Positions 8,167 through 16,032 of a stretch of DNA of 64,000 nt are shown piece after piece. The notes under the pieces were generated by a model, which searched no databases, was not told the DNA's origin, and saw only the letters and a list, made by a program, of their open reading frames with translations. The position numbers were made by a program, and so were the translations under genes. The first letter of the stretch is position 1; the number at the start of each line of letters is the position of its first letter. The stretch is from Sphingosinicella sp942492965 (lineage in GTDB: Bacteria; Pseudomonadota; Alphaproteobacteria; Sphingomonadales; Sphingomonadaceae). The DNA lies in the NCBI GenBank assembly GCA_942492965.1, contig OW818656.1:3286001-3350000 (forward strand), in the 5' to 3' direction.

Positions 8167-9185
8167 ACGTCCAGACCCCTTTGAAGCCCGCCGACTTCGC
8201 CACCGATCAGGAGGTGCGCTGGTGCCCCGGCTGCGGCGACTACGCGATCCTGAAGGGCGTGCAGCGCACGATGGCGGAAATCGGCGCGCGGCCTGAAAAC
8301 ACCGTGTTCGTCAGCGGCATCGGCTGCTCGTCGCGCTTCCCGTACTACATGGCGACCTACGGCTTCCACACCATCCACGGCCGCGCGCCGGCGGTGGCGA
8401 CGGGCGTGAAGCTCGCCAATCCGGAGCTGGACGTGTGGCTCGTCACGGGAGACGGCGACGGCCTCTCGATCGGCGGCAACCACCTGCTGCACCTGCTGCG
8501 CCGCAATCTCGATTGCCAGGTGCTGCTGTTCAACAACGAGATCTACGGCCTCACCAAGGGCCAGTATTCGCCAACCAGCCGCATCGGCACGCGCACGCCC
8601 ACCTCGCCCTTCGGCTCGGTGGACCGCCCCGCGAGCCCGTGCGCCTTCGCGATCGGCGCCGGCGCCCGCTTCATCGCGCGCTGCATCGATACCGCGCAGA
8701 AGGAAATGCCCGGCATCCTGAAGCGCGCCCACGCGCACAAGGGCACCAGCTTCGTCGAGCTCTACCAGAACTGCATCGTCTACAACGACGCGGTGTTCGA
8801 GGCGTTCACCGCGAAGGCGAACGCTGCCGAAAGCCAGATCTGGCTGGAACACGGCAAGCCGATGCTTTTCGCGGGCGGCACGAAGGGCCTTACGCTCAAC
8901 CGGCAGGATCTCCGCCTCGAAGTCGTCGAGGTCGCGGACGGAAACTGGGAAGCCGCGGGCGTCATCGTCCACGATGAAACCAACAAGGGCGTCGCGCAGA
9001 TGCTGGTCGACATGCCGTTCCCCGGCTTCCCGATCGCGCTCGGCGTCATCTTCTGCTCGCCCGCGCCCAGCTACGAAAGCGCGCTCGGCGAACAGACGAA
9101 GACGCTGACCCAAGGCAAGATCGCCGACCTCTCCGCGCTGATCCGCAAGGGCCAGACGTGGGAAGTCGCCGAAAAGCGCGACTGA
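8163..9185 (+). CDS. korB: 2-oxoglutarate:ferredoxin oxidoreductase, beta subunit
   Basis: This 340-residue thiamine-diphosphate subunit has the cysteine motif WCPGCGDYAIL near residue 21, GIGCSSRFPYY, and the TPP/Mg site GDGDGLSIGGNHLLHLLRRN. It begins inside the korA stop codon (ATGA), so both are made from one message. The pair is common in aerobic alphaproteobacteria. The exact oxoacid cannot be proved from sequence; 2-oxoglutarate is the usual assignment. Confidence 0.9.
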   Translation: MNVQTPLKPADFATDQEVRWCPGCGDYAILKGVQRTMAEIGARPENTVFVSGIGCSSRFPYYMATYGFHTIHGRAPAVATGVKLANPELDVWLVTGDGDGLSIGGNHLLHLLRRNLDCQVLLFNNEIYGLTKGQYSPTSRIGTRTPTSPFGSVDRPASPCAFAIGAGARFIARCIDTAQKEMPGILKRAHAHKGTSFVELYQNCIVYNDAVFEAFTAKANAAESQIWLEHGKPMLFAGGTKGLTLNRQDLRLEVVEVADGNWEAAGVIVHDETNKGVAQMLVDMPFPGFPIALGVIFCSPAPSYESALGEQTKTLTQGKIADLSALIRKGQTWEVAEKRD

Positions 9186-9214
9186 CCGGACGGGGGCGGG
9201 GAGGACAGTCCCGC

Positions 9215-9508
9215 ATGGCCGAACTCATAAACCTCCGCCAAAGGCGCAAGGCAAAAATGCGCGCCGAGGCGGAGGCAAAGGCCGCCCAAAACCGCCACCT
9301 CCACGGAAGAACGCTCGCCGAGAAGCGCGCGGCGAAGGATGAGGCTGTGCGTCTGGAAAAGCACGTCGAGGCGCACAGGCGCGACACGCTCAAGGCATGG
9401 GACGAATTTCAGGCGACCGGGAAGCACGCGACGGCCGAGGAGGTCGACAAATGGCTGGCGAGTTGGGGCACTGAAAATGAGCTGCCAGCGCCGGACTGCG
9501 AGAAATAA
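9215..9508 (+). CDS. DUF4169-like small protein with an antitoxin-like tail
   Basis: The protein has 97 residues. Residues 1-50 (MAELINLRQRRKAKMRAEAEAKAAQNR...) are the basic, coiled-coil-prone DUF4169 type. Residues from about 55 on (LKAWDEFQATGKHATAEEVDKWLASWG...LPAPDC) look like the C-terminal tail of short ribbon-helix-helix antitoxins rather than DUF4169. ATG 9215 has GGGGAGGA upstream. It is the last gene before the recombinase island, so the tail may mark an old recombination joint. The function is unknown. Confidence 0.7.
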   Translation: MAELINLRQRRKAKMRAEAEAKAAQNRHLHGRTLAEKRAAKDEAVRLEKHVEAHRRDTLKAWDEFQATGKHATAEEVDKWLASWGTENELPAPDCEK

Positions 9509-9593
9509 CTCCCGCAGCCATTGGCTAAGCGGGTTCTGCATCTGTGGCGCGCTCATCAGCGCAAGGTCAGACGACCGCCTCTACACACCCTCG

Positions 9594-11237
9594 TCATACC
9601 GGCGAACTCGCGTTCCGCATTGTCGTAACAAAGTTCGCACCCTGATCCGGCGATGTCTGGGCGAACGCGAGGATGCCCATGAGATCGCCGTGGAGCACGG
9701 CATGGACCTCACCGCGCTTGTCACCGGGTGAGAGGACGACCTTGCCGATGAGCGCACGGATATCGCTTGCCGCTTCAAGACGGGTTTCCGGGTCTTCGAG
9801 CGCCTCGGTGAGCTTCGCCACCTTGCGCCGGTAATGCTCAGCGATGCCTGGATGAACGTCGGGCACGGCCTGCGGCGCCTGTGCAAGGCGCGCGGTGATA
9901 TCGACCTTCTGCCGCTCAAGCTCGGCCATCCGCGCCTTCATCGTGGGCTGGTACAGGCCGTCCTCGATCGCCGCCATGATCCCGGCGATGGCGCGCTCAA
10001 CTTTGGCGAGCGCCTGCCGGTCGGCCTCGGCCTCAGCGCGCTGCGCCCGGTTCGCCTCGTTGATGTGCTCCGCATAGGCTTTGGCCGCAGCTTCCACCTT
10101 CTCCGGCGAGACGAGCCGGTACTGGATGCCGGCGAGTGCGCGGTCTTCTATGGCCTTGCGGCTGATCGTGCGGTTGTTGCCGCAAACGCCGCGCCGATGA
10201 TGACCAAGGCAGCCGTAGCGGTTGTTGACCGCAATGCCGACCTTGCCGCCGCAGACGCCGCATTCGATAAGGCCTGAGAGCAGATAGGCCGGACGCCGGT
10301 ACAGGTGCATCCGTTCCGCGTGGGCAGCGTGCACACCGGCAATGACCGGTGCCCAGCGCGCGGCGAGCGCCTGCTGCTGGCGGCGAACCGCCTGCCACAG
10401 TTCATCGCTGACGATGCGCAGGTGCGGGACGGGAACGCGGACCCACTCGGCTTCGGGATTTGGCCGGTCCACCATCTTGCCGGTACGCGGATCCTTGACC
10501 GTGTGCTTGTGATTCCAGACCCGCACCCCGACGTAGAGCTCATTGTTGAGAAGTCCCGTGCCCCGGCGCTGCCGCCCCCGGATCGTCGTATCGCTCCACG
10601 GCCCGCTCGTCGGGCCTGGGACACCTTCGGCGTTGAGCGCCTGGGCAATAGCGCGCGGACTCCTTCCGGCCGCAAACTCGCGGAAGACCCGGTTCACGAT
10701 CCCCGCTTCGACGGTGTTGACCTCACGCTCGCCGCGCACAAGCTCCCCCCGCTCGTCAAAGCGACGGACCATGCGGTAGCCGTAACCCACCGCACCCGCC
10801 GAGAAGCCTTTCTCGACGCGCCCGCGCAGGCCGCGGTGCGTCTTCTTCGCGAGGTCTTTCAGGAACAGCGCGTTCATCGTGCCCTTGAGCCCGACATGCA
10901 GCTCGCTGATCTCGCCCTCGGCGAGCGTGACGAGGGTCACACCTGCAAACTGCAGATGCTTGTAGAGCGTCGCGACATCGGCCTGATCGCGTGACACGCG
11001 ATCGAGCGCCTCGGCGAGAACGACATCGAAGGTTCCGCGCTCGGCGTCCCGCAGGAGTTGCCGGATGCCGGGGCGCAGCGTGACGCTGGCGCCGGAGATG
11101 GCGGCATCCTCATAGGCATGGACCTCGGTCCAGCCTTCGCGCCCTGCACGCTCACGGCAGATGCGAAGCTGGTCCTCGATCGAGGCCGCACTCTGCTGGT
11201 CGGAGGAATAGCGTGCATAGAGCGCAACGCGGGTCAT
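9594..11237 (-). CDS. Large serine recombinase
   Basis: The protein has 547 residues: an N-terminal resolvase domain (1-150) with YARYSSDQQ, where Ser11 is the likely nucleophile, and LDRVSRD carrying a catalytic arginine; a recombinase domain (about 170-270); a zinc ribbon (CGVCGGK ... CLGHHRRGVC); and a coiled coil (about 370-450). Such enzymes integrate and excise elements at short attP/attB sites. The gene is first in the island and points outward to the left border, so an att site may lie between 9508 and 9594 or just beyond. It appears intact. Confidence 0.93.
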   Translation of the reverse strand: MTRVALYARYSSDQQSAASIEDQLRICRERAGREGWTEVHAYEDAAISGASVTLRPGIRQLLRDAERGTFDVVLAEALDRVSRDQADVATLYKHLQFAGVTLVTLAEGEISELHVGLKGTMNALFLKDLAKKTHRGLRGRVEKGFSAGAVGYGYRMVRRFDERGELVRGEREVNTVEAGIVNRVFREFAAGRSPRAIAQALNAEGVPGPTSGPWSDTTIRGRQRRGTGLLNNELYVGVRVWNHKHTVKDPRTGKMVDRPNPEAEWVRVPVPHLRIVSDELWQAVRRQQQALAARWAPVIAGVHAAHAERMHLYRRPAYLLSGLIECGVCGGKVGIAVNNRYGCLGHHRRGVCGNNRTISRKAIEDRALAGIQYRLVSPEKVEAAAKAYAEHINEANRAQRAEAEADRQALAKVERAIAGIMAAIEDGLYQPTMKARMAELERQKVDITARLAQAPQAVPDVHPGIAEHYRRKVAKLTEALEDPETRLEAASDIRALIGKVVLSPGDKRGEVHAVLHGDLMGILAFAQTSPDQGANFVTTMRNASSPV

Positions 11238-11328
11238 GCGTCATCACCTTCGGAAGATAATGGCCCCAGCCAGGAGACGCCGTCGCAAGGGAACGGTGAC
11301 ATATGATCGGCGAGCCGCTGCGTGCATC

Positions 11329-11538
11329 CTACCCGCTGGCGCCGTCATTGTCATTGGCGGCCTTGCGGGCACGGATATGCTCACGAGCGATATGACGTCC
11401 GATCGCCTCGGCAATGCGCGTGAGCGCGGCATCGACACCGACGGGGTCGAGCGCCACTGTGTTATCGTTCGCCACGGCGGGCGCCAACGGTTCCGGCGCG
11501 TCATCCCCGGCCATGGCCGGCGCCGCAGATGTCCTCAT
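11329..11538 (-). CDS. Small hypothetical protein next to the recombinase
   Basis: This 69-residue protein has an amphipathic C-terminal half (IAEAIGRHIAREHIRARKAANDN). Short proteins ending in this IGRxIAREx...ANDN pattern recur beside serine recombinases of alphaproteobacterial elements; their role is unknown. It overlaps the end of alpA by 38 bp in another frame, which suggests coupling alpA, this gene, recombinase. The start could also be ATG at 11514. Confidence 0.6.
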   Translation of the reverse strand: MRTSAAPAMAGDDAPEPLAPAVANDNTVALDPVGVDAALTRIAEAIGRHIAREHIRARKAANDNDGASG

Positions 11539-11734
11539 TGTCGTTCCCGGCCTCGTAGAACATCGGGTTCTTCATCCAGGCGCTGACGGCAGACTCGCGC
11601 CAGCCGGTGCAGCGCGTGGCGATGCGCACCTGGCGCGGGAAGGTTCCGCTCTGCATCTTCCTGTAGAGTGTCGAGCGGCTGAGCCCGGTGCGGTCGAGAA
11701 CGGCTTTCAGGCGTAGGATACGGTCGTGGGGCAT
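11501..11734 (-). CDS. AlpA-family transcriptional regulator
   Basis: This 77-residue MerR-like winged HTH (RLKAVLDRTGLSRSTLYRKMQSGTFPRQVRI, then GWRESAVSAWM) is typical of AlpA, an activator of excision or integrase genes in P4-like prophages and integrative elements. It is transcribed toward the recombinase. A close relative sits at 55752-55973 in the conjugative element. Confidence 0.88.
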   Translation of the reverse strand: MPHDRILRLKAVLDRTGLSRSTLYRKMQSGTFPRQVRIATRCTGWRESAVSAWMKNPMFYEAGNDNEDICGAGHGRG

Positions 11735-11811
11735 GGCTGGGCCTTCCCGTTAGCGGTTGTCAGCTCCTCCTCAGCGGGGTCAGGAAATCCAGAATTGGCG
11801 CACGCGTCAAG

Positions 11812-12033
11812 AGTGCCAAAACAGTGCCAAACGGACGAATAGTACGTTCTGGAAGCATACGGACGCACGTGAACGCATATTGATGCTTATTGACGCAAAG
11901 ATATTTTTGATAGGCGCCGAGAATTACCGTCTCAGAAGGTTCCGTAGGGCGGAAGCTACGCGAATCACTTAACGTCAAAAGTACAGCGGGGTGGAACAAG
12001 ACGTCGTTTCAGCAATTTCGCGTTCATGTGCGT
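11812..12033. repeat. Phased short repeats and an inverted copy upstream of alpA and mucR
   Basis: AGTGCCAAA occurs twice at 11-bp spacing (11812-11820, 11823-11831). From 11851 five decamers follow head to tail: GGAAGCATAC, GGACGCACGT, GAACGCATAT, TGATGCTTAT, TGACGCAAAG. The 13-mer at 11863-11875 (ACGCACGTGAACG) recurs inverted at 12021-12033 with one mismatch. This 10-bp phasing places sites on one helix face; it fits recombinase arm-type sites or a regulator array. No gene is supported in 11735-12097. Confidence 0.6.
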
Positions 12034-12097
12034 TGGTGTAGGGGAGCGCGCAAGTCCGGCAATGCAGCGGGACGCAAAACCAACGGGGTCTTACTTC

Positions 12098-12529
12098 ATG
12101 ACTGAACAGAACACGCAACAGGATCTCCTGGCGCTCACCGCCGACATCGTTTCATCGCATGTCGCCAACAACACGGTCGCGGTCTCCGACCTGCCGATCC
12201 TCATCGGGAACGTTTATGCGGCGCTCGCGAAACTTGGCGGCGCGGTTGAAGCGGAAAAGCCCAAACAGGAGCCAGCTGTCTCCATCCGTGCGTCGGTGAA
12301 GCCCGACTTCATCGTCTGCCTTGAAAGCGGCAAGAAGCTGAAGATGCTGAAGCGCCACCTGATGACGCACTACAACATGACCCCCGACGAATATCGCGCG
12401 AAGTGGGGTCTTCCCGCCGACTATCCGATGGTTGCACCGAACTACGCGCTGCAGCGTCAGGAGCTGGCCAAGAAGATCGGCCTTGGCACCAAGCGCACCA
12501 CGCCGGGCCGGGGCAAGAAGAAGGTCTGA
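12098..12529 (+). CDS. MucR/Ros-family transcriptional regulator
   Basis: The protein has 143 residues with the family DNA-binding zinc-finger region (KPDFIVCLESGKKLKMLKRHL, THYNMTPDEYRAKWGLPADYPMVAPNYA). Family members act as H-NS-like silencers and regulators of exopolysaccharide and virulence genes in alphaproteobacteria. Likely ligands are Cys74, His87 and His91; the fourth position (77), usually Asp or Cys, is Ser here. The start ATG 12098 gives the standard N-terminus. In this position it may silence the AT-richer island genes (inference). Confidence 0.9.
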   Translation: MTEQNTQQDLLALTADIVSSHVANNTVAVSDLPILIGNVYAALAKLGGAVEAEKPKQEPAVSIRASVKPDFIVCLESGKKLKMLKRHLMTHYNMTPDEYRAKWGLPADYPMVAPNYALQRQELAKKIGLGTKRTTPGRGKKKV

Positions 12530-12832
12530 GGCTACAGCCCCGCGCCGCCGCGTGCGGCGGCGGGGGACATGCTGATATTCGACTTTGTGGAAGCGGATAG
12601 CCACCCCCGCCCTCACGGGCGGGGTGTTGTCGTTTGTGTCGTCCTGAGGATCGGGAGCGGGCGTCACGGGCTTTAGGCGGGCCGCGCCGGCCTGCAACCT
12701 GCCTGCGGCAGGTCTTCCACTCCCGTTCCAGCCCTTCGGGTGCACGCCGCCTCATGCGGCCCGCCTGATCCCGTTCCTGCCGCCCGCCCCCGCCCTCCGG
12801 CCGGGGCCGCGGCTTTGGCAGGGAGAGGGCTG
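12530..12832. other. Gene-free stretch with two GC hairpins
   Basis: No supported gene. An 8-bp hairpin GCCGCCGC-GT-GCGGCGGC (12544-12561) and a second, CCCCGCCC-TCAC-GGGCGGGG (12605-12624), follow mucR. The latter has a loose T/G-rich tail (TGTTGTCGTTTGTG) and probably ends the mucR transcript. GGGAGAGG near the right end is the ribosome site of the next gene. Confidence 0.55.
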
Positions 12833-13234
12833 ATGAACGGCAAATCTGTATCTGAACCTGGCGTGCCCCTTGAGCGCGACCGGCACGCTATTATGCGGGC
12901 ATGGCTGCGGAAGCTGCCCGAGCGGACACTGATGGTGTTCATTGCGCACAGGGTCGAGGGCAAGTCTTACGCCGAGATCGCCGCAGAGCTCGGCATTGGT
13001 GACTGGCGGGTGCGCTGGCACATGCGAAAGGCCATCCGGCATATCGTGAAGATCGGCAAACCCTACCGGGAGGCGTTCGCGGCGCTTGACCCCATATCGC
13101 AGCAGGTCATGGAGCTCGCCTGGGACGGGCTGCTCAATGACCGTATCGCGCTGCTGCTGGGCCTCTCCGTCGCCGAGGTCGAAACCCGCATGGCGGCGGC
13201 GCTGGTGGCGCTGCATAAGGCTGCAACCCTCTGA
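12833..13234 (+). CDS. Protein of two tandem sigma-region-4-like HTHs
   Basis: The protein has 133 residues. Residues about 28-75 (LPERTLMVFIAHRVEGKSYAEIAAELGIGDWRVRWHMRKAIRHI) look like sigma-70 region 4, and residues about 85-131 (LDPISQQVMELAWDGLLNDRIALLLGLSVAEVETRMAAALVAL) like a second, degenerate copy. No region 2 is present, so it cannot be a complete sigma factor. It may bind DNA or core polymerase as a regulator of the element. GGGAGAGG precedes ATG 12833; this start is favoured over one 93 bp upstream. Confidence 0.75.
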   Translation: MNGKSVSEPGVPLERDRHAIMRAWLRKLPERTLMVFIAHRVEGKSYAEIAAELGIGDWRVRWHMRKAIRHIVKIGKPYREAFAALDPISQQVMELAWDGLLNDRIALLLGLSVAEVETRMAAALVALHKAATL

Positions 13235-13318
13235 TCAGGGGGTTGCAGCGCTCACACCTGCAGCAACAGCCTGTTCTTGCAGTGCAAAGTTGTGCCTGAG
13301 TTGCTAGGAAGGTCTCCT

Positions 13319-14242
13319 ATGCGCACGAGCCTCGATCATCTTCCCTTGCCCAAGCAGCGCGAGCTTGAGCGCGTCGTCGAGATTTTGTTCGAGGAGTTCA
13401 ACGACACCCTCGCGCTTGCCCAGCACCAGTGGAAGAAGAAGGGCCGCATCACCAAGGTCATTCTCTACGGCAGCTACGCGCGTGGCGGCTGGGTCGATGA
13501 GCCGCATACCGCCAAGGGCTACAAGTCCGACTTCGACCTGCTCGTCATCGTCAACGACAAGCGGCTCACCGACTATGTGTCGTACTGGGCGAAGGCCGAG
13601 GAGCGCTTCCACCGCGAGTACGGCATCACGAAGAGTATCAAGACGCCGGTCAACTTCATCGTACACACGCTGCAGGAGGTGAACGACGGCCTTGCGCACG
13701 GCCGGTACTTCTTCATGGACGTCGCCAAAGATGGCATTGCGCTCTACCAGAGCGACGACAGCGTGCTGCATACGCCGAAGCCCAAGACGCCGAAGGACGC
13801 GCTCAAAATGGCGCGGGAATACTATGAAGAATGGTATCCAAGTGCCGGTGAGTTTTACGATGATTTTCGTTCAAATGTAGAACGGCAGCGTTTCAAAAAA
13901 GCGGCCTTTGAACTGCATCAGTGTGTAGAACGCCTCTACCACTGTGTTCTTCTTGTTTGCACGTTCTATACCCCTCACGTTCACAACCTGGGTTTTCTGC
14001 GCTCTCAGGCCAACCTTATCGACCGCCGATTGATGTACGTCTGGCCCGAGGATAACCGTAAGCAGCGGGCGATGTTCGAGAAGCTGAAGCAAGCCTACGT
14101 CAAGGCCCGCTACTCGAAGCATTACCGCATCAGCGGCGAGGAACTGGAGTGGCTGGGTAGCCAGGTCGAGGAGCTCGGCCGCGTCGTCCATGCCGTGTGC
14201 AGCGAGCGGATTGCGGAACTCGAAGGAGCGACGAAGGGGTGA
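13319..14242 (+). CDS. Nucleotidyltransferase (MNT) and HEPN domain protein
   Basis: The protein has 307 residues. The N-terminal pol-beta-type nucleotidyltransferase shows GSYARGGW (51-58) and the metal-binding SDFDLLVIV (70-78). A C-terminal helical HEPN-like domain (about 165-290; FELHQCVERLYHCVLLV) follows. MNT and HEPN are usually separate genes of a toxin-antitoxin pair in which MNT AMPylates HEPN; here they are fused. I do not see a clear RX4-6H RNase motif, so the HEPN part may be non-catalytic. The start has AGGAAGG upstream. Codon use and GC drop in the 3' half. Confidence 0.8.
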   Translation: MRTSLDHLPLPKQRELERVVEILFEEFNDTLALAQHQWKKKGRITKVILYGSYARGGWVDEPHTAKGYKSDFDLLVIVNDKRLTDYVSYWAKAEERFHREYGITKSIKTPVNFIVHTLQEVNDGLAHGRYFFMDVAKDGIALYQSDDSVLHTPKPKTPKDALKMAREYYEEWYPSAGEFYDDFRSNVERQRFKKAAFELHQCVERLYHCVLLVCTFYTPHVHNLGFLRSQANLIDRRLMYVWPEDNRKQRAMFEKLKQAYVKARYSKHYRISGEELEWLGSQVEELGRVVHAVCSERIAELEGATKG

Positions 14243-14603
14243 TTTGGCCGATGGCGGCCTTAAGCATTGATTGCGACTAGGCGGGCGGCGGCAGTGCAGT
14301 TCGACTAGGTCGATAGCCACCAACATTTCAGTCATCTCCGCTGAAAATTCGCAGCCAGAAATCTTCCGCTGGTTCACGTGCGATCTGCTGGGCTACTTCG
14401 GCCATTCGAAGCGGCAAGTGAGCATAATCATTGAGCGGTTGGAATCGGGTGGCGGGGGCTCGACGATTAAGACGCCACCCGTCACTGTAAGTAAAAAACA
14501 CCGGATCGTATTACTTAGGAACGATCGATGGCCCTCAGTAGTGACAATTTTAGCAAAGACATGCGAAGGATAAGCCGGGAGATACGAAAAGAGGATATCT
14601 GTC
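14243..14603. other. Intergenic stretch without a supported gene
   Basis: 361 bp of mixed, lower GC. Short open frames exist but lack ribosome sites or family features. GAGGA at about 14591-14595 serves the following TTG start. Confidence 0.5.
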
Positions 14604-15884
14604 TTGGCCTACGAGGACTTAAGACTCGACGATTTGCGCGTGAATCAAGCCAATGATCGTCATGGCGAGGTCGCGAATGAAGACCTCGCAATTGCCGAAC
14701 TGTTCCGACTTCATGACGCTCAGATGCGCAACCTTGCTGCCGATATTGTCGCAGTTGGCGCGGTCTATGACCCCCCGCTCGTTATGTTGTCGGAGGGAAA
14801 CTATATCGTCTTTGACGGTAATCGCCGTGTGACGTGCCTTAAACTTCTGGGTAACCCGGATCGAGCTCCGACGGTAGATCTAAGAGGCTATTTCATGTGC
14901 CTAGCCGAAGGTGTCGCGGTCCCCGACCGGTTGACCTGTCAGGTTGAAGAAGATCGTACCCTTATCGACAACATCCTTTTCCGCCGTCACACCGGGTCGC
15001 AGCGTGGCGTGGGGCAACTGGATTGGAACGACCGAGCAAAGCTCAACTTTGTCGAACGAACTGGGCAGGGCGGCGGTATCAACGTCGCCGCCGAGGTGGA
15101 GCGACTTCTTGCGGAGGCCCGTCGCCTTCCCCAAGGAAATATCCCTTGGTCAACATTAACCCGACTACTGTCGTCGGAAGAGTTCCGCAATAGAGCAGGT
15201 GTCAGTACGGCAGGTCGGCGCTTTCGACTCACCCACGATCAGGACGCGGTTACCGATGCACTACATCGTATCGCCTCGGACCTTGCCACCCAGGTCGTTA
15301 CTTTGGGTGACCTCTGGAACAATCAGGGTAAGCGGGCATATCTCAACCAACTTGAAGCTGAAGGCGTGCTTCCGCGCGACAGTGAGCGTCTTGAGGTGTC
15401 TGAAGAGGCCCCGCGTGGGCCACGCCAGTCCCGCCCGCGTCAACCTGCGCCACGTCCGCCGCAGACAACCTTCATCCCTACCGACGCTCCTCATATTCAA
15501 TGGATTGCTGCCCAGCAGCGAGCTCGCGCAATATGGGAGGAGTTGCAGTCGCTGTCATTACGTGAGCATCCCAATGCTGTGAGCGCGCTCATGCGCATAC
15601 TCGTGGAGCTGTCGGTTGAAAGCTACATCGCCGAACATGCACTTCATGTTGCCGACAACCTGTCCCGGAAGGTCGGGGCTGTGAATGCTCATCTGCACCA
15701 GAGGCAAATCATTGATCGCGCGTATTTCGACGAAATGGAGCGGATGCGGCAGGCAGATCAGCTCATTTCGATAGCCAGTATGCAGCGCTACATTCACTCA
15801 CCAGACTTCGCGCCGATGGAAAATGAACTGCGCATTTACTGGGTACGGCTCGGACGTTTTCTCGTCGCAACGCTCAATCGCTGA
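14604..15884 (+). CDS. ParB/Srx-fold nuclease-like protein
   Basis: The protein has 426 residues. The N-terminus carries a ParB-like fold: an ...AADIVAVGAVYDPPLVML strand-helix and the DGNRRVTCLKLL motif at 71-82, comparable to the GxRR of ParB, where it binds CTP or nucleotide. The middle has a proline/arginine-rich linker (near 275-290) before a helical C-terminal domain. The start is a TTG at 14604 with GAGGA upstream. Such solitary ParB-like proteins are frequent in defence islands; the function here is unknown. It is convergent with the ATPase gene downstream. Confidence 0.7.
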   Translation: MAYEDLRLDDLRVNQANDRHGEVANEDLAIAELFRLHDAQMRNLAADIVAVGAVYDPPLVMLSEGNYIVFDGNRRVTCLKLLGNPDRAPTVDLRGYFMCLAEGVAVPDRLTCQVEEDRTLIDNILFRRHTGSQRGVGQLDWNDRAKLNFVERTGQGGGINVAAEVERLLAEARRLPQGNIPWSTLTRLLSSEEFRNRAGVSTAGRRFRLTHDQDAVTDALHRIASDLATQVVTLGDLWNNQGKRAYLNQLEAEGVLPRDSERLEVSEEAPRGPRQSRPRQPAPRPPQTTFIPTDAPHIQWIAAQQRARAIWEELQSLSLREHPNAVSALMRILVELSVESYIAEHALHVADNLSRKVGAVNAHLHQRQIIDRAYFDEMERMRQADQLISIASMQRYIHSPDFAPMENELRIYWVRLGRFLVATLNR

Positions 15885-16032
15885 AACAGTTACCGCCGAC
15901 AGTTGGCGTACCAATCATTTCGGATAGCGTCACGATGTCCTGTCTCGCGAGCAGGATAGCTGCACAGTTCGAACCGATCCGATTCGAACTAAAGAACTTC
16001 ACAATCGCGGTAAGCCGACTGCACCTGCCGGA

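Noticed and set aside
12833..13234. Complete sigma factor
   Set aside because: Region 2, needed for -10 recognition and core binding, is absent.
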